From: Diphasiastrum complanatum
Lineage: Eukaryota > Streptophyta > Lycopodiopsida > Lycopodiales > Lycopodiaceae
Reading direction: 5' to 3'
Assembly (NCBI GenBank): GCA_029204225.1
Contig: CM055107.1
Span: 15,916,809-15,980,808 of the forward strand
DNA: 64,000 nucleotides
Every line of letters begins with the position of its first letter. Position 1 is the first letter of the stretch. The notes beneath the pieces were generated by a model that saw only the letters and a program-made list of their open reading frames with translations, had not been told where the DNA came from and searched no databases. This document shows, piece by piece, positions 46,280 to 57,587 of this stretch. Position numbers and translations under genes: made by a program.

Positions 46280-48538
46280 CTACATCACCATCCAATACAC
46301 TAGCTCCATAATGCAAAAAAACAATATGAAATGAGTCCTTGTCGAAAGAAAGTGAAACTGATATTCCGTCATCTGCTACAATGTCCAACAAGAGCAACCT
46401 CCACAGGGAATTGACAGTTTTTCTTCCCTTCTACAACCTCAAATCTATTTTGTCTTTCCATATGTTGATACGATTTCCAATGTGCCAATACACAATAGTT
46501 CTCAGATTCGGAAATCCAGATAGAGATTCGGTTCTGAATCTCTTGTTCACAGAGGTCCTCAAGACATAGTACCTCATCCATACCTGCATCTCAAGCTATA
46601 TCTTACAACATCTGCTATCAATGATGGTAGATTTCGTGTCATCCACCCTGCCTTGTTTTGACAAGGGCATGTAAGAGTAAGTCACATTACTCTACAACAC
46701 AACTGAAATATTGCAACTATCAAGGTACATTATCAATGTTCATGAATGCAAGTTTTGTTCAACAAGTGCTATACAGTTCTCACTCTTTCTCACATTTGTT
46801 TATTTCCTTGTTTCTCTTCACCTATTTTGTGTGATTGATTTTTGCATGAGGAATAGCTACTACACGAGAGTCTTCTGTAGAGCATCTCACGAACACATTT
46901 TCATTCATCTCTCCATCTTCTAATTACCTTGTATAACAGTTTAGAATTTCTGAGACATATGAGAAATCCATGTCAAATTAGAGTTGATTTCTGCATCTCA
47001 GTGCCATATTATTCTTTGAGTCAACTACAGCAAGATCGAAACAAATTTAGTTAAAATTTGTTCAATCTTTAGTCCAGTCGCATGTTCGACAAGTTTCAAC
47101 TACGTGTTCCACACGCCGATCCAATCCTAAGCATGAACAGTTACCAGCAACAACATCCCCACCAACAGATTTTTTTTTTTTTGGGGGGGGGGGGGGAGGG
47201 GGGGGGAGAGAGTGGATCTGCTTGGGCTGGAGCAGTTACGCTGCCAACAACAACATCAACAAGATCGACAGCTAAGGTCACAAGTCAAATATGAAAAAGA
47301 CAAGGCTAAAAAAGGCAGATGGGTGATCTGAAGCAACTTAATCAGAAGAAGTATTTCGGTCACGACGAGGATCCTTCAGAAAGAGAAACACAAACATTGG
47401 AGAATCAGTCTCCTCCTTCAACCAACCTCTTGCCATACTTCTGCGCCCATTCTCATTCTCATGTCTATCGTCCACACCATCTACCGTTGTTACCACCACC
47501 CTTTCTTCCATCTGTTTGTTTATCATCAGTTTACTGTTCTTATGAGAAATTTCCAGTTTTTGATAGTCTTACCGAAGCAGTTGAAAGATCATTGCAAATG
47601 TCTTGCCGAGACCAATTGCCACCTACAATGGTTGATCAGCCAAAAGAAGACCTACAAAAGCAGGCAAAGAAGCCAGAACAAATAAAGAGAAATTAAGCAA
47701 AGAAGTTGAGGAGGAAAGGACAAAACCTAAGCAACAGATGAGTCAGATCAATCTTGATCAAAAGAAACTCTCTTGAGTAATGATAGTTGAATCCCCTCTT
47801 ATGAAGCCCAAAGAGATCCAAAAGTAACGGATCAAAAGGAAGAGCTGTAGAAAAAGAAAGATGAAGACAACCATGAACTTGGAAATAAAGCAAGCTCCTC
47901 ACCCAGCAAGTGGTGGTCAAAGCTCGACATTGCAAGGGTCCAAGGCTGCAACTGTAGAACTATCAGTTCCTTCACTCTACCACCAAGCCTTCATCATGTT
48001 TCCTTACCGTTACCAAACTGTCCAGCCAAAATTGTTCCTACCACCAATTTTTGATGAATCTATCCCCTTGAGACTGACAATCAAAGTTTGTGCAACCTGC
48101 AGATCAAAGGTTTTTCTTGAGACTGAAAATTCAACTGAGAGAAGAACCACGGAAATACCCAGAAGCGAATGGAGGATACAGACCTCCCAAAAGTTAGAAT
48201 CTACCAAGAGACCAAAGATGAAACTGTCAATGGCGAATACAAGTGACAAAACAAAGAGACACATGGAAAGCACTCGAGCATGCAAGTTGTGAAGCTGTTG
48301 AGAGCTCTCCAATTTTGAGAATGTCAACCAATTGCAGCAATAAGACATTCTGGTTAAACTACGGCAATTTGTGAAAAATAGTTTTTTGATAAAGACTGAC
48401 GACAATAAGCACTTGGTTTTATGTAAGCGAACGATGATCCGCTTTTTCAAGTGATGATCAAAGATGCCAATACAAAGCGGAGCGACATCGTCCAATATGA
48501 GTTGCAGTGGATTCTGCAACACATTAGGGGTGGGATGA
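46280..48538 (+). other. Interior of the nested element without recognisable pol
   Basis: Where protease, RT and integrase should be, only short open frames occur, such as 47319-47696 (125 codons, Pro- and Ser-rich, acidic/basic C-terminus) and 47861-48292 (143 codons, Lys/Thr-rich). I recognise none. A T13/G-run lies at about 47169-47207. This may be unrelated DNA carried by the element or unrecognisably decayed pol. Confidence 0.4.
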
Positions 48539-49677
48539 TGTTGGCTGATTTTGACGAATCCCCAAGATACTCGGACAGAGCAACTCAAGAGCACCTCTCA
48601 CCTTAGACCGAGGAGGTCTCTGAGAAGACCAGACTAATGAAGATTGAGAGCCGAGTATGAGAGCCGAGAAATAGTAGCTAGGAAAGACATGCAAGAACTG
48701 TGTAAGCCTCATGGTGAATCCCGAAAGATGGAATGACCATGTAGGAACTAGTATTTCTAAGCAAATGTAATAAATGCAAGTAGACCCCTCTTAAAGAAAG
48801 TAGAGTGAGCCACCTTTTGATGGTGACCTCTAGTGGAGAGCATTATTCCACTTGTAATTTGTGAAATGTGGAAATTCCACTAGGATGCCACCTAAGGAGC
48901 TCTCTTGCTTATTTAAGGGACTCCCTCTTTGTGAAGAGGAGCTTTTTGTGAATTGTATCAATTCCATGCTGAAATGAGAAGAGCCTTCACGAGTTTGGTG
49001 CATCCATTGAGCTCCTTGATCATTCTTGTTTCTTGAGTGATGCATTTATGATCTTGCCTTTCCCTTCTTTTGTGTGTGGTTGTGGACTGTAGAGTCGACT
49101 AGATTTGCTGCTTTCGTAGAGTGGATTAGTTTCTTTTCTTGTTTGTGGATTAATGTAGGAACCAGCATTCAGGTTAACTAAATAGGCTGGATCTGTGATG
49201 TAATTCTTGCATATATCTTACAATCCAGTTCTTGATGTTCTTGGGGTGTCCAAGAATCAAAAGGCTGGTTGGTTTCTTGATTCTTGGACTCCTAAAATGT
49301 TGTAGATTAGTTCTTGTTTCTTGTTTTGTCAATTCATGCAAGTGTAACTCAGTTTAGTAATGCTTAGGATCTGATTCAGTTCGTTTTTAGGAGTAGATAG
49401 CTGTAGAACCTTCTGAATGTTCAAATGGGCTGCACTTTGATCTGTGAATGAGCGTTCTTGGCTTGCATCTCGATTAGAATGTAAGTGCGTTCAAGAGAGT
49501 TCGTCCTTGAGTAGTCTACAATGACAATCTATCCCTTCTGCCTGGTTTGGCATCGTAATATCAAGAGCACACATAACTAATGCCCTGAAGCCTGGTAACA
49601 GGCAGAATACCAAGCCGTAGAAGCTGTAAGCAAGGAACAAAGAACTGAAGTAAACAGATCCTCTGTTTCTGTAAACA
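48539..49677 (+). repeat. 3' LTR of the nested element
   Basis: 1139 bp direct repeat of 41601-42768, ending GTAAACA at the point where the interrupted copia LTR resumes. Confidence 0.9.
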
Positions 49678-49753
49678 AAATTCAAAGCAAGAAAATCGTT
49701 CGCGAATAAGAAGAGAGAAAAGAAGAAAACGAATTACTCTCGCTTCCTTGACA
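49678..49753 (+). repeat. 3' LTR of the split copia element, second piece
   Basis: Starts AAATTCAAAGCAAGAAAATCG and ends CTTGACA, matching the last 75 bases of the 5' LTR (37790-37865), which end CTGCGACA. Stranded here by the 8.08-kb insertion. Confidence 0.9.
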
Positions 49754-50553
49754 GTGGCCTTTCCACATAACATCATTTTACTAGGTCACTCTTTGAGCCT
49801 TGGAGGCATGCGAGGTTTTTGCTCGGCGTTGCCCTAGCCAGGAATTGCTTTGCTTGACATCTTCTCAATGTTTTGTTCTCTCTATACATGTGTTGAAGGT
49901 CAACGACGGGCCCAAAACCTGGTTGAAGGCCAGTGGGTGAAGGAGCCAATGGTGAGCCCAAAACATCCAAGGTGTGGGAGGTTAGACCTTCGAGTTTGGA
50001 CCCTTGGCTTCTTCACAAGCTTCCTTCACCATAAGACCACTTGTTCCTTTCTTATAAAGGAAATGGTGTGGCCTCCCTCAACAAAATTTTTGTCTTTATG
50101 TGCACCGTGCATGTAAACTTTTTTTTTTTACTGCAAAAAAGAACATGAAAAAAAGTGAAAAATTGGTTTATGTTGGGGAAGGTCCACTTCCTCAATCGTT
50201 CTGGGCTTCTTGTTGGCCCTTCGAGGCACCACCCACTTGGGCATCATGCCATGTGGCACGAGCATCACAATGCTTGAGAAAAATTTGAAAGTTTTGTGAA
50301 CCTCTAAAATTCAAAAGCTTATTTGTTTTTCGCACACACAAAGCTTGGGCTCTCTTATTTTTTTGTTGGCCTCCACACACACACACACACAAGGGTACTA
50401 GTTCTTTTTTGAATGTAGTTGTATGAACTGCCAAAAACTTAGGAGATAAGTTTAAAAAAAAAAAGAATGTGTGGCCGTCTTTACGCTTGGGCCAGAACCA
50501 GGCAGTGTCTACAAGATGTAGGGGGAGCTTCCCTAGTAGGGCTCTCATTAGAA

Positions 50554-50695
50554 AGTGCACCGCAAATGCATCTGCAGTGCATCCGTTGCACAGGTCCCAC
50601 GATCCAAGGGGAGAGAAATCTTTTTCCTCCCTTAGCCCCATTCATCACCGTTGGATGGAGTGGGGCCAGCACTGCAAGTGCCCATGCGGTGCACT
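50554..50695. mobile_element. Small foldback (MITE-like) element
   Basis: AGTGCACCGCA...CTGCAGTGC at 50554-50580 is repeated in inverted form at 50669-50695 (GCACTGCAAG...GCGGTGCACT), and weaker complementarity continues inward (GATCCAAGG against CCGTTGGATGG). Total about 142 bp, non-coding. No target duplication recognised. Confidence 0.55.
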
Positions 50696-51227
50696 CCTTA
50701 AAGTAAAAGACCCTTAGTAGAACGGGCTTGGAGGGGGGTCTTCAAAAAAAAAATAAAAACAGACAGTCTCGGCTCTCGCCGATGTTTGGCTTAGGTAACT
50801 TGTAAGCAAGAAGCAAAAATAGGAGCATGATCCAAGGCTCAAGGAGAGGAGCCTCGAGGATTTTGAAGGTATTTTTATTGTGCCTTTAGGCTTTGATTAG
50901 ACCAGCAAACGGACTTGGGACGGCTGTGAGCATTTAGTGACTGACAGTTAAAAAAGATTTTCAGTCTGTTACGCGTCAATTCACAAAGTGACGCCTCTCT
51001 TCTTTATTTACCCACTAGCCCAGACGCATGGGTCAACGTGACTCGCCCTGTCATTCTTCATTTTGACGGGTATGGTCTTTGCATGCCTCTCAGGAAAAGG
51101 TCAACGTAGTGGGGAATACAAAATGGAGGACCATTGAAAATAGCCCGCCTGTCATTTTGAATGGCAAGCTCTCCTGTCAAACGCGTCACAGGCCTTCTAT
51201 AACTCCTAAACACGTGCTATAATAAGG

Positions 51228-51267
51228 AAGGGGGGGCGGGGTGGGGGGGGGGGGGGGCGGGGGTGTT
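51228..51267 (+). repeat. G-rich run
   Basis: Nearly unbroken G tract interrupted by single C or T bases, about 1.3 kb upstream of the F-box gene start. A second G tract lies at 51536-51561. Both could fold as G-quadruplexes. Confidence 0.7.
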
Positions 51268-52532
51268 ACTTATAAGCGCGACTTAAGGTGGTTTGTCTTC
51301 ATTCTTAGAGACGGGCCGGCTATGGTGTCCTTTTGTGGTTCATCTCCCAGGGGCGGCTTTTTTAAGGGCCCTAGTGACGCGAAGTGCTTAATCCTCCCCA
51401 TTGGATGCTTGCCGCGTGTCATAATGACACGCGTATGGTTCTGGATGATTTATGTCTGACATGTGGCAAGATCGGAATGGTTTGAAAACGATCTAATGGC
51501 GGCGGAGCTATGTGAGTTGGTGCGATTAAGATATTGCGGGGTTGGGGTGGGGGGGGAGGGGATGCCTTTGTAGTTTTCGTCTTCTTCTTCTGTGAGTGCT
51601 GAGCCAGCAGCCTCTGCCGCTCCGCCGTTCGTCGTGTTATTTTTGATTTTCCTGATTGTCGCAATGCAGCATTCTTGACGATCACGCCTGCCTGCGACTA
51701 ATGGAGTAGAGCGATCAGCGAAGCAGGAGAGCCCACGTTCTGTTTCCTGTTCCTGTTGCTGACATTTTGCAGCTTCTTATAATTCTGAATGAACGTCGGG
51801 CTGGCTGGCAGCGGAATTGGTATTGTGATTTGCGCTTGGCTGGACAAGTGTGGACGTCGGATTGATTGCCTTTCACTCCTGTTTCGGATTCTGGCTTGTG
51901 GACCTCGCAACCGTGGTGATGATGATGTTGTTAGCATATATGAAGTTTGAACACGAGAAGGTTCGGATTATAATTTGACTGTTTTCGAGCTTGCTGCTTC
52001 AACGTGTTTCTTGAGATAATTGTACGTCGGAGTGTGTATCTTCGACATCTTTGGCTCGTGGATGATGAGTTTTTTGCTTCTGTTATGAAACTGCAAGTGA
52101 CTGGTGTTCTTTGAAGAACCTGGAATGGCAGTTTTTGCAATCTTAAGAATCGTGGTGATGAAGAGAACAAATTACCTTTTGCCTGCTCAATATGCTTGTT
52201 CTCTTGCGTACGTGTAGATGCCGTGAAGAATTGCATATGAATGGCTTCCGTACTGATGAACGTGTTGAATGGAAATATAGGAAATATCTCCAGCTGATTT
52301 CGTGATATGAATTCCGTGCGCTCTCCTGTAAACTCTCTGATCCGCTGGAACTCGGGACGAATGTAGGTTGACGATAATATATCTTTGTCGTGATGCATAT
52401 GTTCCGTAGAAGCCCACTGATGGCTTCACTTTCTCGGCCTAAAGAGGCTGTAACTGTGGCATGAAAAATTAATGCTCTTCTGCATTCAAAAAACAACGTT
52501 AGCTGGTTTGAATTAAAACGAAGACTTTGAAG

Positions 52533-54964
52533 ATGCGAACGCGAAAAGTAAATTACCCAACTGCAACAGACGGGATCACTTTTTGTATAAAACCACGTTC
52601 ACCGAACAGGATGTGCTCTGTATTAAGAAAGATATCACTTGAACCGGTCAGGAAACGAAGAACCGAAGGTGACAGATGCCGCTCACATTTTGATGCCTTG
52701 CCTGACGATCTCCTCATTTCTGTAATTGCTGCGCTCAGCTCCTCCGCCAAAGCTCGGGCGGATCTTGTGAACACGATGCTAACGTTAGTTTCCTTTTCTA
52801 CCTACCTCCTCCTTTTACGACAGAAAATATTCCTACTTTTATAAAGACCTGTATCTTCCTGGTGACCGTCGGGAGCATTGATTTAGTCTGGTGGCCTTGG
52901 TCTGCTTCTTGTTTTTTGAATGCACTTCTATTGTGACTGATTTCCAATTTCTATTAGAAACATCATTCTCATTAATATTCACCGTTTAGCTCGTTCACAG
53001 CTGAATCGTCGGTAGTAGAAGATAATTGCATGGGTGTAGCATAAGTTGACATCTCAAACATAACAATCCGGTATCCTCTCCGAATTGGAAATTTCTCAAA
53101 GTTGCCTCTGCAAAAACTATAAAGCTAGGATATTCTACTAAGACAAAAATTGTGATAGCCTATATCCTTCCATCTATAACTATCTTTCATTTATTTGACA
53201 CGTAAGTTTCATACTAATAATCATCGGCAAATGATCGAGTTACCGATAGTTGCACATGAAAGGATTTTGAAATTCCTCTGGTTTTGTTTGTTCTTTGTCT
53301 AGCTGAAATGGATATTCTTCTATCTGAGATCATACGTTTTCTTTGGGACTTTTTTATCAAAATCAAGATAATTTGTCATAGTGTTATCTGCCGTTTTTTT
53401 GGTAATGGAAACAACTATCTCTGAAAAACCATGGGTGCTGGTTCACCATATTGTCTCACCAGGTGCAAAAGATTTTGCGCTGCAGCTACAAAATCGCAGG
53501 TGTTGGCCAACGCTTCTGTGTCTGCCTTGGCAATCAGGGCTTGTGACTGGTCTGAAGGAGCTCAACGCTTCCTGCAAAAGTGTGCAGATGCTGGGAATAA
53601 GGAAGCCAGCTACACACTTGGAATGGTTAGTATGAGACAGTTTACAATCTTGTACCGAACGAAATGTAGACGTTTTCGTGGTTGTCTAGCAAAAATTATG
53701 TTCTCTAATTTCGCCATGTAACGTTTCCAAGCTTACTATATTTCAATTCTCCTAGCACCTTCAGATTTTATTTTCATATCTAAAACTAAATACTGTATAG
53801 CGAATTTTACCTGGTATTTCTTTTACATACACTGTGAGTGGAATGAGTTCACATCAGCAGAATTTAAGAATTTTGCTCTTATATAGGTAGTATTTACAAC
53901 ACATTCGTAGAAAACAAACGGCAGGTTGTATTCTGTGTAACTGAGGATGCATTTGATTTTGAAATTACCACGATCCTGAGGATTCAATTTGAACATTTCT
54001 CTCTTGTATCTTGCAACCGATTTTTTATAGTTGAGTATGACCGTTACAAACTATTTTTTCGTTTCCTTCGCATGGGACTGATAATATGAAAGTTCTTGTT
54101 GCACAGATTCAATTTTATTGTCTCCGGAATTGGAGTGATGGATCTTCTATGATGGCCAAAGCAGCCATGGCTTCACATTCTGCCGCCCTGCATTCGCTTG
54201 CAATCATCCAATTCAACGGCAGTGGAGGGACTCGCAAAGACAAAGATCTCAAAGCAGGAGTGGCTCTTTGTGCGAGAGCAGCTACTCTAGGCCATGTGGA
54301 CGCCATGCGTGAGTTAGGCCATTGTTTACAAGATGGCTATGGAGTTGCCAGAAACGTCCGAGAGGGCAGGCGTTTATTGCTCGAAGCAAACGCACGAGAA
54401 GCAGCTGCTGCTGTTGTTGCTTCTACACAAAGATTTGCCGAAAGCGCATTGAGAGTGCCAACAACTGGTGCTGGCATTAGACTTTTCCCTCATCATTTAC
54501 AATACTATTCCAGCCTAAACGAATCAAACTCCATAAACAAGCCATCACATGATGATCACAATGAACTTTCAGCAGGCCGTGCATTCACCCGCCATTTCGA
54601 GTACAGAATCCTTCCTGTGGGAGGATACGATTTATTGAGTGATTTTGGCTTCAATCTTCCACCTGCAAACGTTCATATTGCAAACCAATTCTTGGTGGAT
54701 TGGTTTATTTTGTATCCTCCTCATGCTGGCCTGAGGCTATGCTCGCATGAGAATTGCGGGAGGCTGGAAACAAGGCAGCACGAGTTTAGGAGATGCTCCG
54801 CTTGTGGGATCGTCAACTACTGTTCGAGGGCATGCCAAGCATTAGATTGGAAAATCCGTCACAAGCACGCCTGCACGCCTGTGCCCAACTGGGAGGATCT
54901 TGAAGGCAATCGTGTAGAAAATGCTGATGAAGCACTTGCTGCTTATCAAATGTATGGACCTTGA
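52533..54964 (+). CDS. F-box protein with Sel1-like repeats and MYND zinc finger (At1g67340 type), complete
   Basis: Three exons, 52533-52783, 53463-53625 and 54107-54964, join in phase to 423 residues ending TGA. The ATG at 52533 begins MRTRK, the typical start of this family. An F-box lies at about residues 51-90 (FDALPDDLLISVIAALSSSAKA, then CKRF across the first splice). Residues about 120-230 are Sel1-like helical repeats (DAGNKEASYTLGM, SHSAALHSLAIIQFNGSGG, GHVDAMRELGHCLQDGYGV). A MYND zinc finger at 350-394 has its Cys/His set: LCSHENCGR, CSACGIVNYCSRACQ, HKHAC. Family knowledge: the F-box binds SKP1 in an SCF ubiquitin ligase, with the repeats and MYND finger probably contacting substrates. 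Both introns are GT-AG. Length matches the family and no defect is seen; the substrate is unknown. Confidence 0.93.
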
Positions 54965-55812
54965 AAGATGACAACTTTTCCAAGGCTTTTGTATCTGCAG
55001 CGAAGGTGAGAATTCACTGTAATTTTCATAGTTCATTTTAGAGGACAGAATTGCCCTACTTTTGGGGATGAAATATTGCATGTTAGCTCATGGGCTTATA
55101 GCACAAAAGGGATGGGCTTATAGGCATGCAAAAGTTGATAGTAGTAAAGGATTTAATGGGACGATTCCATCACATTGTTGGAAAGCATTACATGTTGCAA
55201 AGGCTAAGGAATCAAGAAAACTATGGCCTGAGTCCTGGCTGAAACCTTTAAATACAACTTTGCCCGAGAAAAGTTGAAATTTCAAAGTAGTCTCATCTAT
55301 TTTTCTAACATATTTGGCAAATTGTGGAATCTAAAGTGAGTAAATGCTCACAAGAACATTGTGCACCACAAGAACATTGTGCACATAAAAGGGACTCGAA
55401 GAATTTTGAGGAGGACCATGACACATAAAGATGTACAAGTGAGACTTAAAAAGAAAGTTTCTAAGGTCCATAAAAATGGGTCTCCTTCACAATCCTTTAG
55501 GATTGGAAAAGATCTTCTTAGAGAACTTAACACCTCGTTCAATGGCCTCGCCATAATTTAACGACTTTTTCCCAGTGTGCAAAGATCACTAAAAAGACCA
55601 TTCAAGACCATTTTCCAATAAGTTCATAGATATCAATCTTGAATATGTTTATTCAAAGGCTGCCACCCGTAGACATGGCCCCTCAAACGATCTAAACTCA
55701 AAACAGAACAGATTTATGCACTTTCTATGCCACACTGGTCAGAAGCACAGCTAAAAGTAACCAATAATTTGAGTATGAGCTTTTGACTAAAAGCGCCATC
55801 TTCCATCCCCCC

Positions 55813-55848
<36 letters not shown>

Positions 55849-55867
55849 ATCTATTACAATAATCATT
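54965..55867. other. Spacer downstream of the F-box/MYND gene
   Basis: Presumably includes the 3' UTR. No AATAAA is evident close to the stop. An (AC)n microsatellite lies at 55816-55844. No other gene is supported. Confidence 0.4.
55816..55844. repeat. (AC)n microsatellite
   Basis: About 14 uninterrupted AC dinucleotides after AAAACACAC. Confidence 0.9.
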
Positions 55868-55868
55868 T

Positions 55869-55921
55869 GTTGTTATTGTGGTTATCTCATGTGGTTGAGG
55901 GAGTATAAAGGTTGAAGAACT
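55869..55921. repeat. First copy of a 68-bp tandem duplication, interrupted by an LTR element
   Basis: TTGTTATTGTGGTTATCTCA...GGTTGAAGAACT recurs at 60739-60791 with two differences. If the 55922-60722 insertion (with one GAACT) is removed, the two copies sit head to tail with a unit of about 68 bp. Confidence 0.85.
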
Positions 55922-56751
55922 TGTGCAAAAAGTACAAAAAGGACCAAGAGTGGATCCTAATATGATCCTCAAGAGGGATTGGTTGTCAGATTACTTGATC
56001 TATCAATCTACTTCAAATTAAGATCAATCTAGATCAATTCTAGACACAAAATCCTAACAAGAACAATCATTAATTGAAGGTAAGTGTACTTTATGGTTTC
56101 ACACGTGTGAAACACTGTCTGAGTACGGACTCCAACCTGAAAATCAAGTACACATTGATGGAGCCTCAAAACAATCAAAACAAATGTAGACAAATGGAGA
56201 GAATCACTCAAAATTGCTTCCAAAACCAAGATTGGTGTCTCACAATGATTATGGCCAAATGTGGCTATATATACAATAAGTGGGAGCTCGTGGTTCTGAT
56301 CATCCCTCTGATCCCACATGTGTGAAGGTGCTTTGTCATATGATGATTCATCATGCAAAACTGACACTTGGACAAAACCTTCTATTTTGAGCACTTTTGG
56401 TCCATTTTCCTTCTATATGGAGATCTAATTGAAAATCTTCTAGAATTCAAAATTCGCCCACTTCAGCTTATTCCACACGTGTGAGCTGTCCTCTACACAT
56501 GGGATATGACACCTAACCAAAATATTTGGCTCATGCAATCAATAGATTGATGCCATGTGTCATATATCTAGAAAACTAGTTTTTGGCCTTTTTAGCCACT
56601 AGAACTTGAATTAAATCATATGTACAACCTATATGATTATGGTACATGACAAGTACACTATTTTCACATGTGGGAACAGGCTCCACACATGTGTGTTTAT
56701 CTATATACAATATTTTTGGCCTCTACCAAGCTTATTTTTACATTTTTCACA
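55922..56751 (-). repeat. 3' LTR of the young minus-strand element
   Basis: Starts TGTGAAAAATG and ends CTTTTTGCACA on the minus strand. Holds TATATATA at 56266-56273 and the 18-bp perfect palindrome GTTTCACACGTGTGAAAC at 56096-56113. Confidence 0.95.
56096..56113. promoter_or_regulatory. 18-bp perfect palindrome centred on CACGTG (G-box core) in the LTR
   Basis: GTTTCACACGTGTGAAAC, duplicated at 60071-60088 in the other LTR. Related CACACGTGTG and CACACATGTGTG words occur at 56474-56483, 56684-56695 and, in the interior, 59713-59722. CACGTG is the core bound by plant bHLH and bZIP factors; a regulatory role is inferred. Confidence 0.45.
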
Positions 56752-57587
56752 CTCCTCAAAAATCTAGCTTGGTAAATCTAGCTTGATGGAAAACATGATG
56801 ATCTTGAACTTGAATCCATAGGCTGAATTGGTCTTTGCTGGTTCAAAAGGTGTGAAGATCAGCCACTGAGCTTGATGTTGATCTGAAATCACCATATCCA
56901 TGATAGTGCTTCTTTGATGTTGACATCTTTGATGAACTTGAGAGCTTTGCACCATCCTAGCACTTCCAAAATGGATCCCTTCCAAATTTCATGTAGATGC
57001 TTGACCTTGAGGCTTGCTCCTTCACATGAGATATGCTCCTCTTTCCCTTGAAATGTGAGGCACATGGATTCAACCATATTTCTTGAGTTTATTTTTGGAA
57101 TCACAATTTGAGAAGGTCTCTCCTCCTCAATCCTTGGCACACTTGAACCTTGAGAAGGATTCTCCTCCTCAATCCTTGGCACATTTGAACCTTGAGATGA
57201 CTCCTTAAGATCCTCTTCATGGTGCTCCTTTTCGATGGAAATCTGAGACCTTCATGTCTCATAATGATCACAACAAGTATGACCATTCAATATGCACTTC
57301 CTATGATTATCAAGATTACCTATGCTAGAAACATAAGTCCAAAAATCACCACAACTTGGCATGATTTTTCCAATATTGAAATCAAAAGGTATCTCCATCT
57401 CAATAAGGCTAACTACTTGCTTATGGATATAAGTGTCCACTTTGGATGCTTCACTTATTCTCATAAGAAGTTTACAACTTGCCTTTAGGATTGAAAACAT
57501 ACAATTTTCATCTTTATGAATGAACACATCATTCATGATCTTATTGAAACCAAAAGATCCTACATTATGAAGATATTTCCATTTCCT

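Larger units (their letters stand above)
41601..49677 (+). mobile_element. Nested gypsy-like non-autonomous LTR retrotransposon
   Basis: Direct LTRs at 41601-42768 and 48539-49677 start TG(C/T)TGG and end GTAAACA. After the 5' LTR comes TTTGGCACCGTTGCCC, resembling the tRNA-Asp-type primer site (TGGCGCCGTTGCC) of some gypsy elements. A purine tract TAGGGGTGGGATGA precedes the 3' LTR. The 5.77-kb interior holds a minisatellite, a gypsy-type gag and unrecognised ORFs but no protease, RT or integrase. Target duplication: AAAGT on the left; AAAT on the right, consistent with AAAGT minus one base. Confidence 0.88.
37141..49753 (+). mobile_element. Copia LTR retrotransposon, its 3' LTR split by a nested gypsy-like element
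   Basis: 5' LTR up to 37865, PBS TGGTATCAGAGC at 37866, gag, pol, then a 3' LTR in two pieces: 40934-41600 and 49678-49753. Removing 41601-49677 restores continuous LTR sequence (…AAAGAAAGT then TCAAAGCAAGAAAATCG…) matching the 5' copy. The outer 5' boundary is uncertain because the 3' LTR lacks its first bases; homology between the copies begins at TCGAACGAGAAC. The element is defective: stops in gag, most of integrase absent, RNase H end lost. Confidence 0.88.
49754..52532 (+). other. Region upstream of the F-box/MYND gene
   Basis: No gene recognised. It contains a foldback element (50554-50695), a short (AC)n run near 50380, G-runs at 51228-51267 and 51536-51561, and presumably the promoter and 5' UTR of the gene at 52533. 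I cannot point to a convincing TATA box or start site. Confidence 0.45.

Noticed and set aside
48010-48594. 194-codon minus-strand open frame ending in the nested element's 3' LTR
   Set aside because: Antisense to the element, crosses the polypurine tract and LTR border, no known domain.
51931-52496. Overlapping minus-strand open frames upstream of the F-box gene
   Set aside because: Several overlapping frames of the same stretch with no domain features; probably antisense of promoter/5' UTR sequence.
55062-55561. Two short open frames downstream of the F-box gene
   Set aside because: No domain, no splice partners, and composition like the surrounding spacer.
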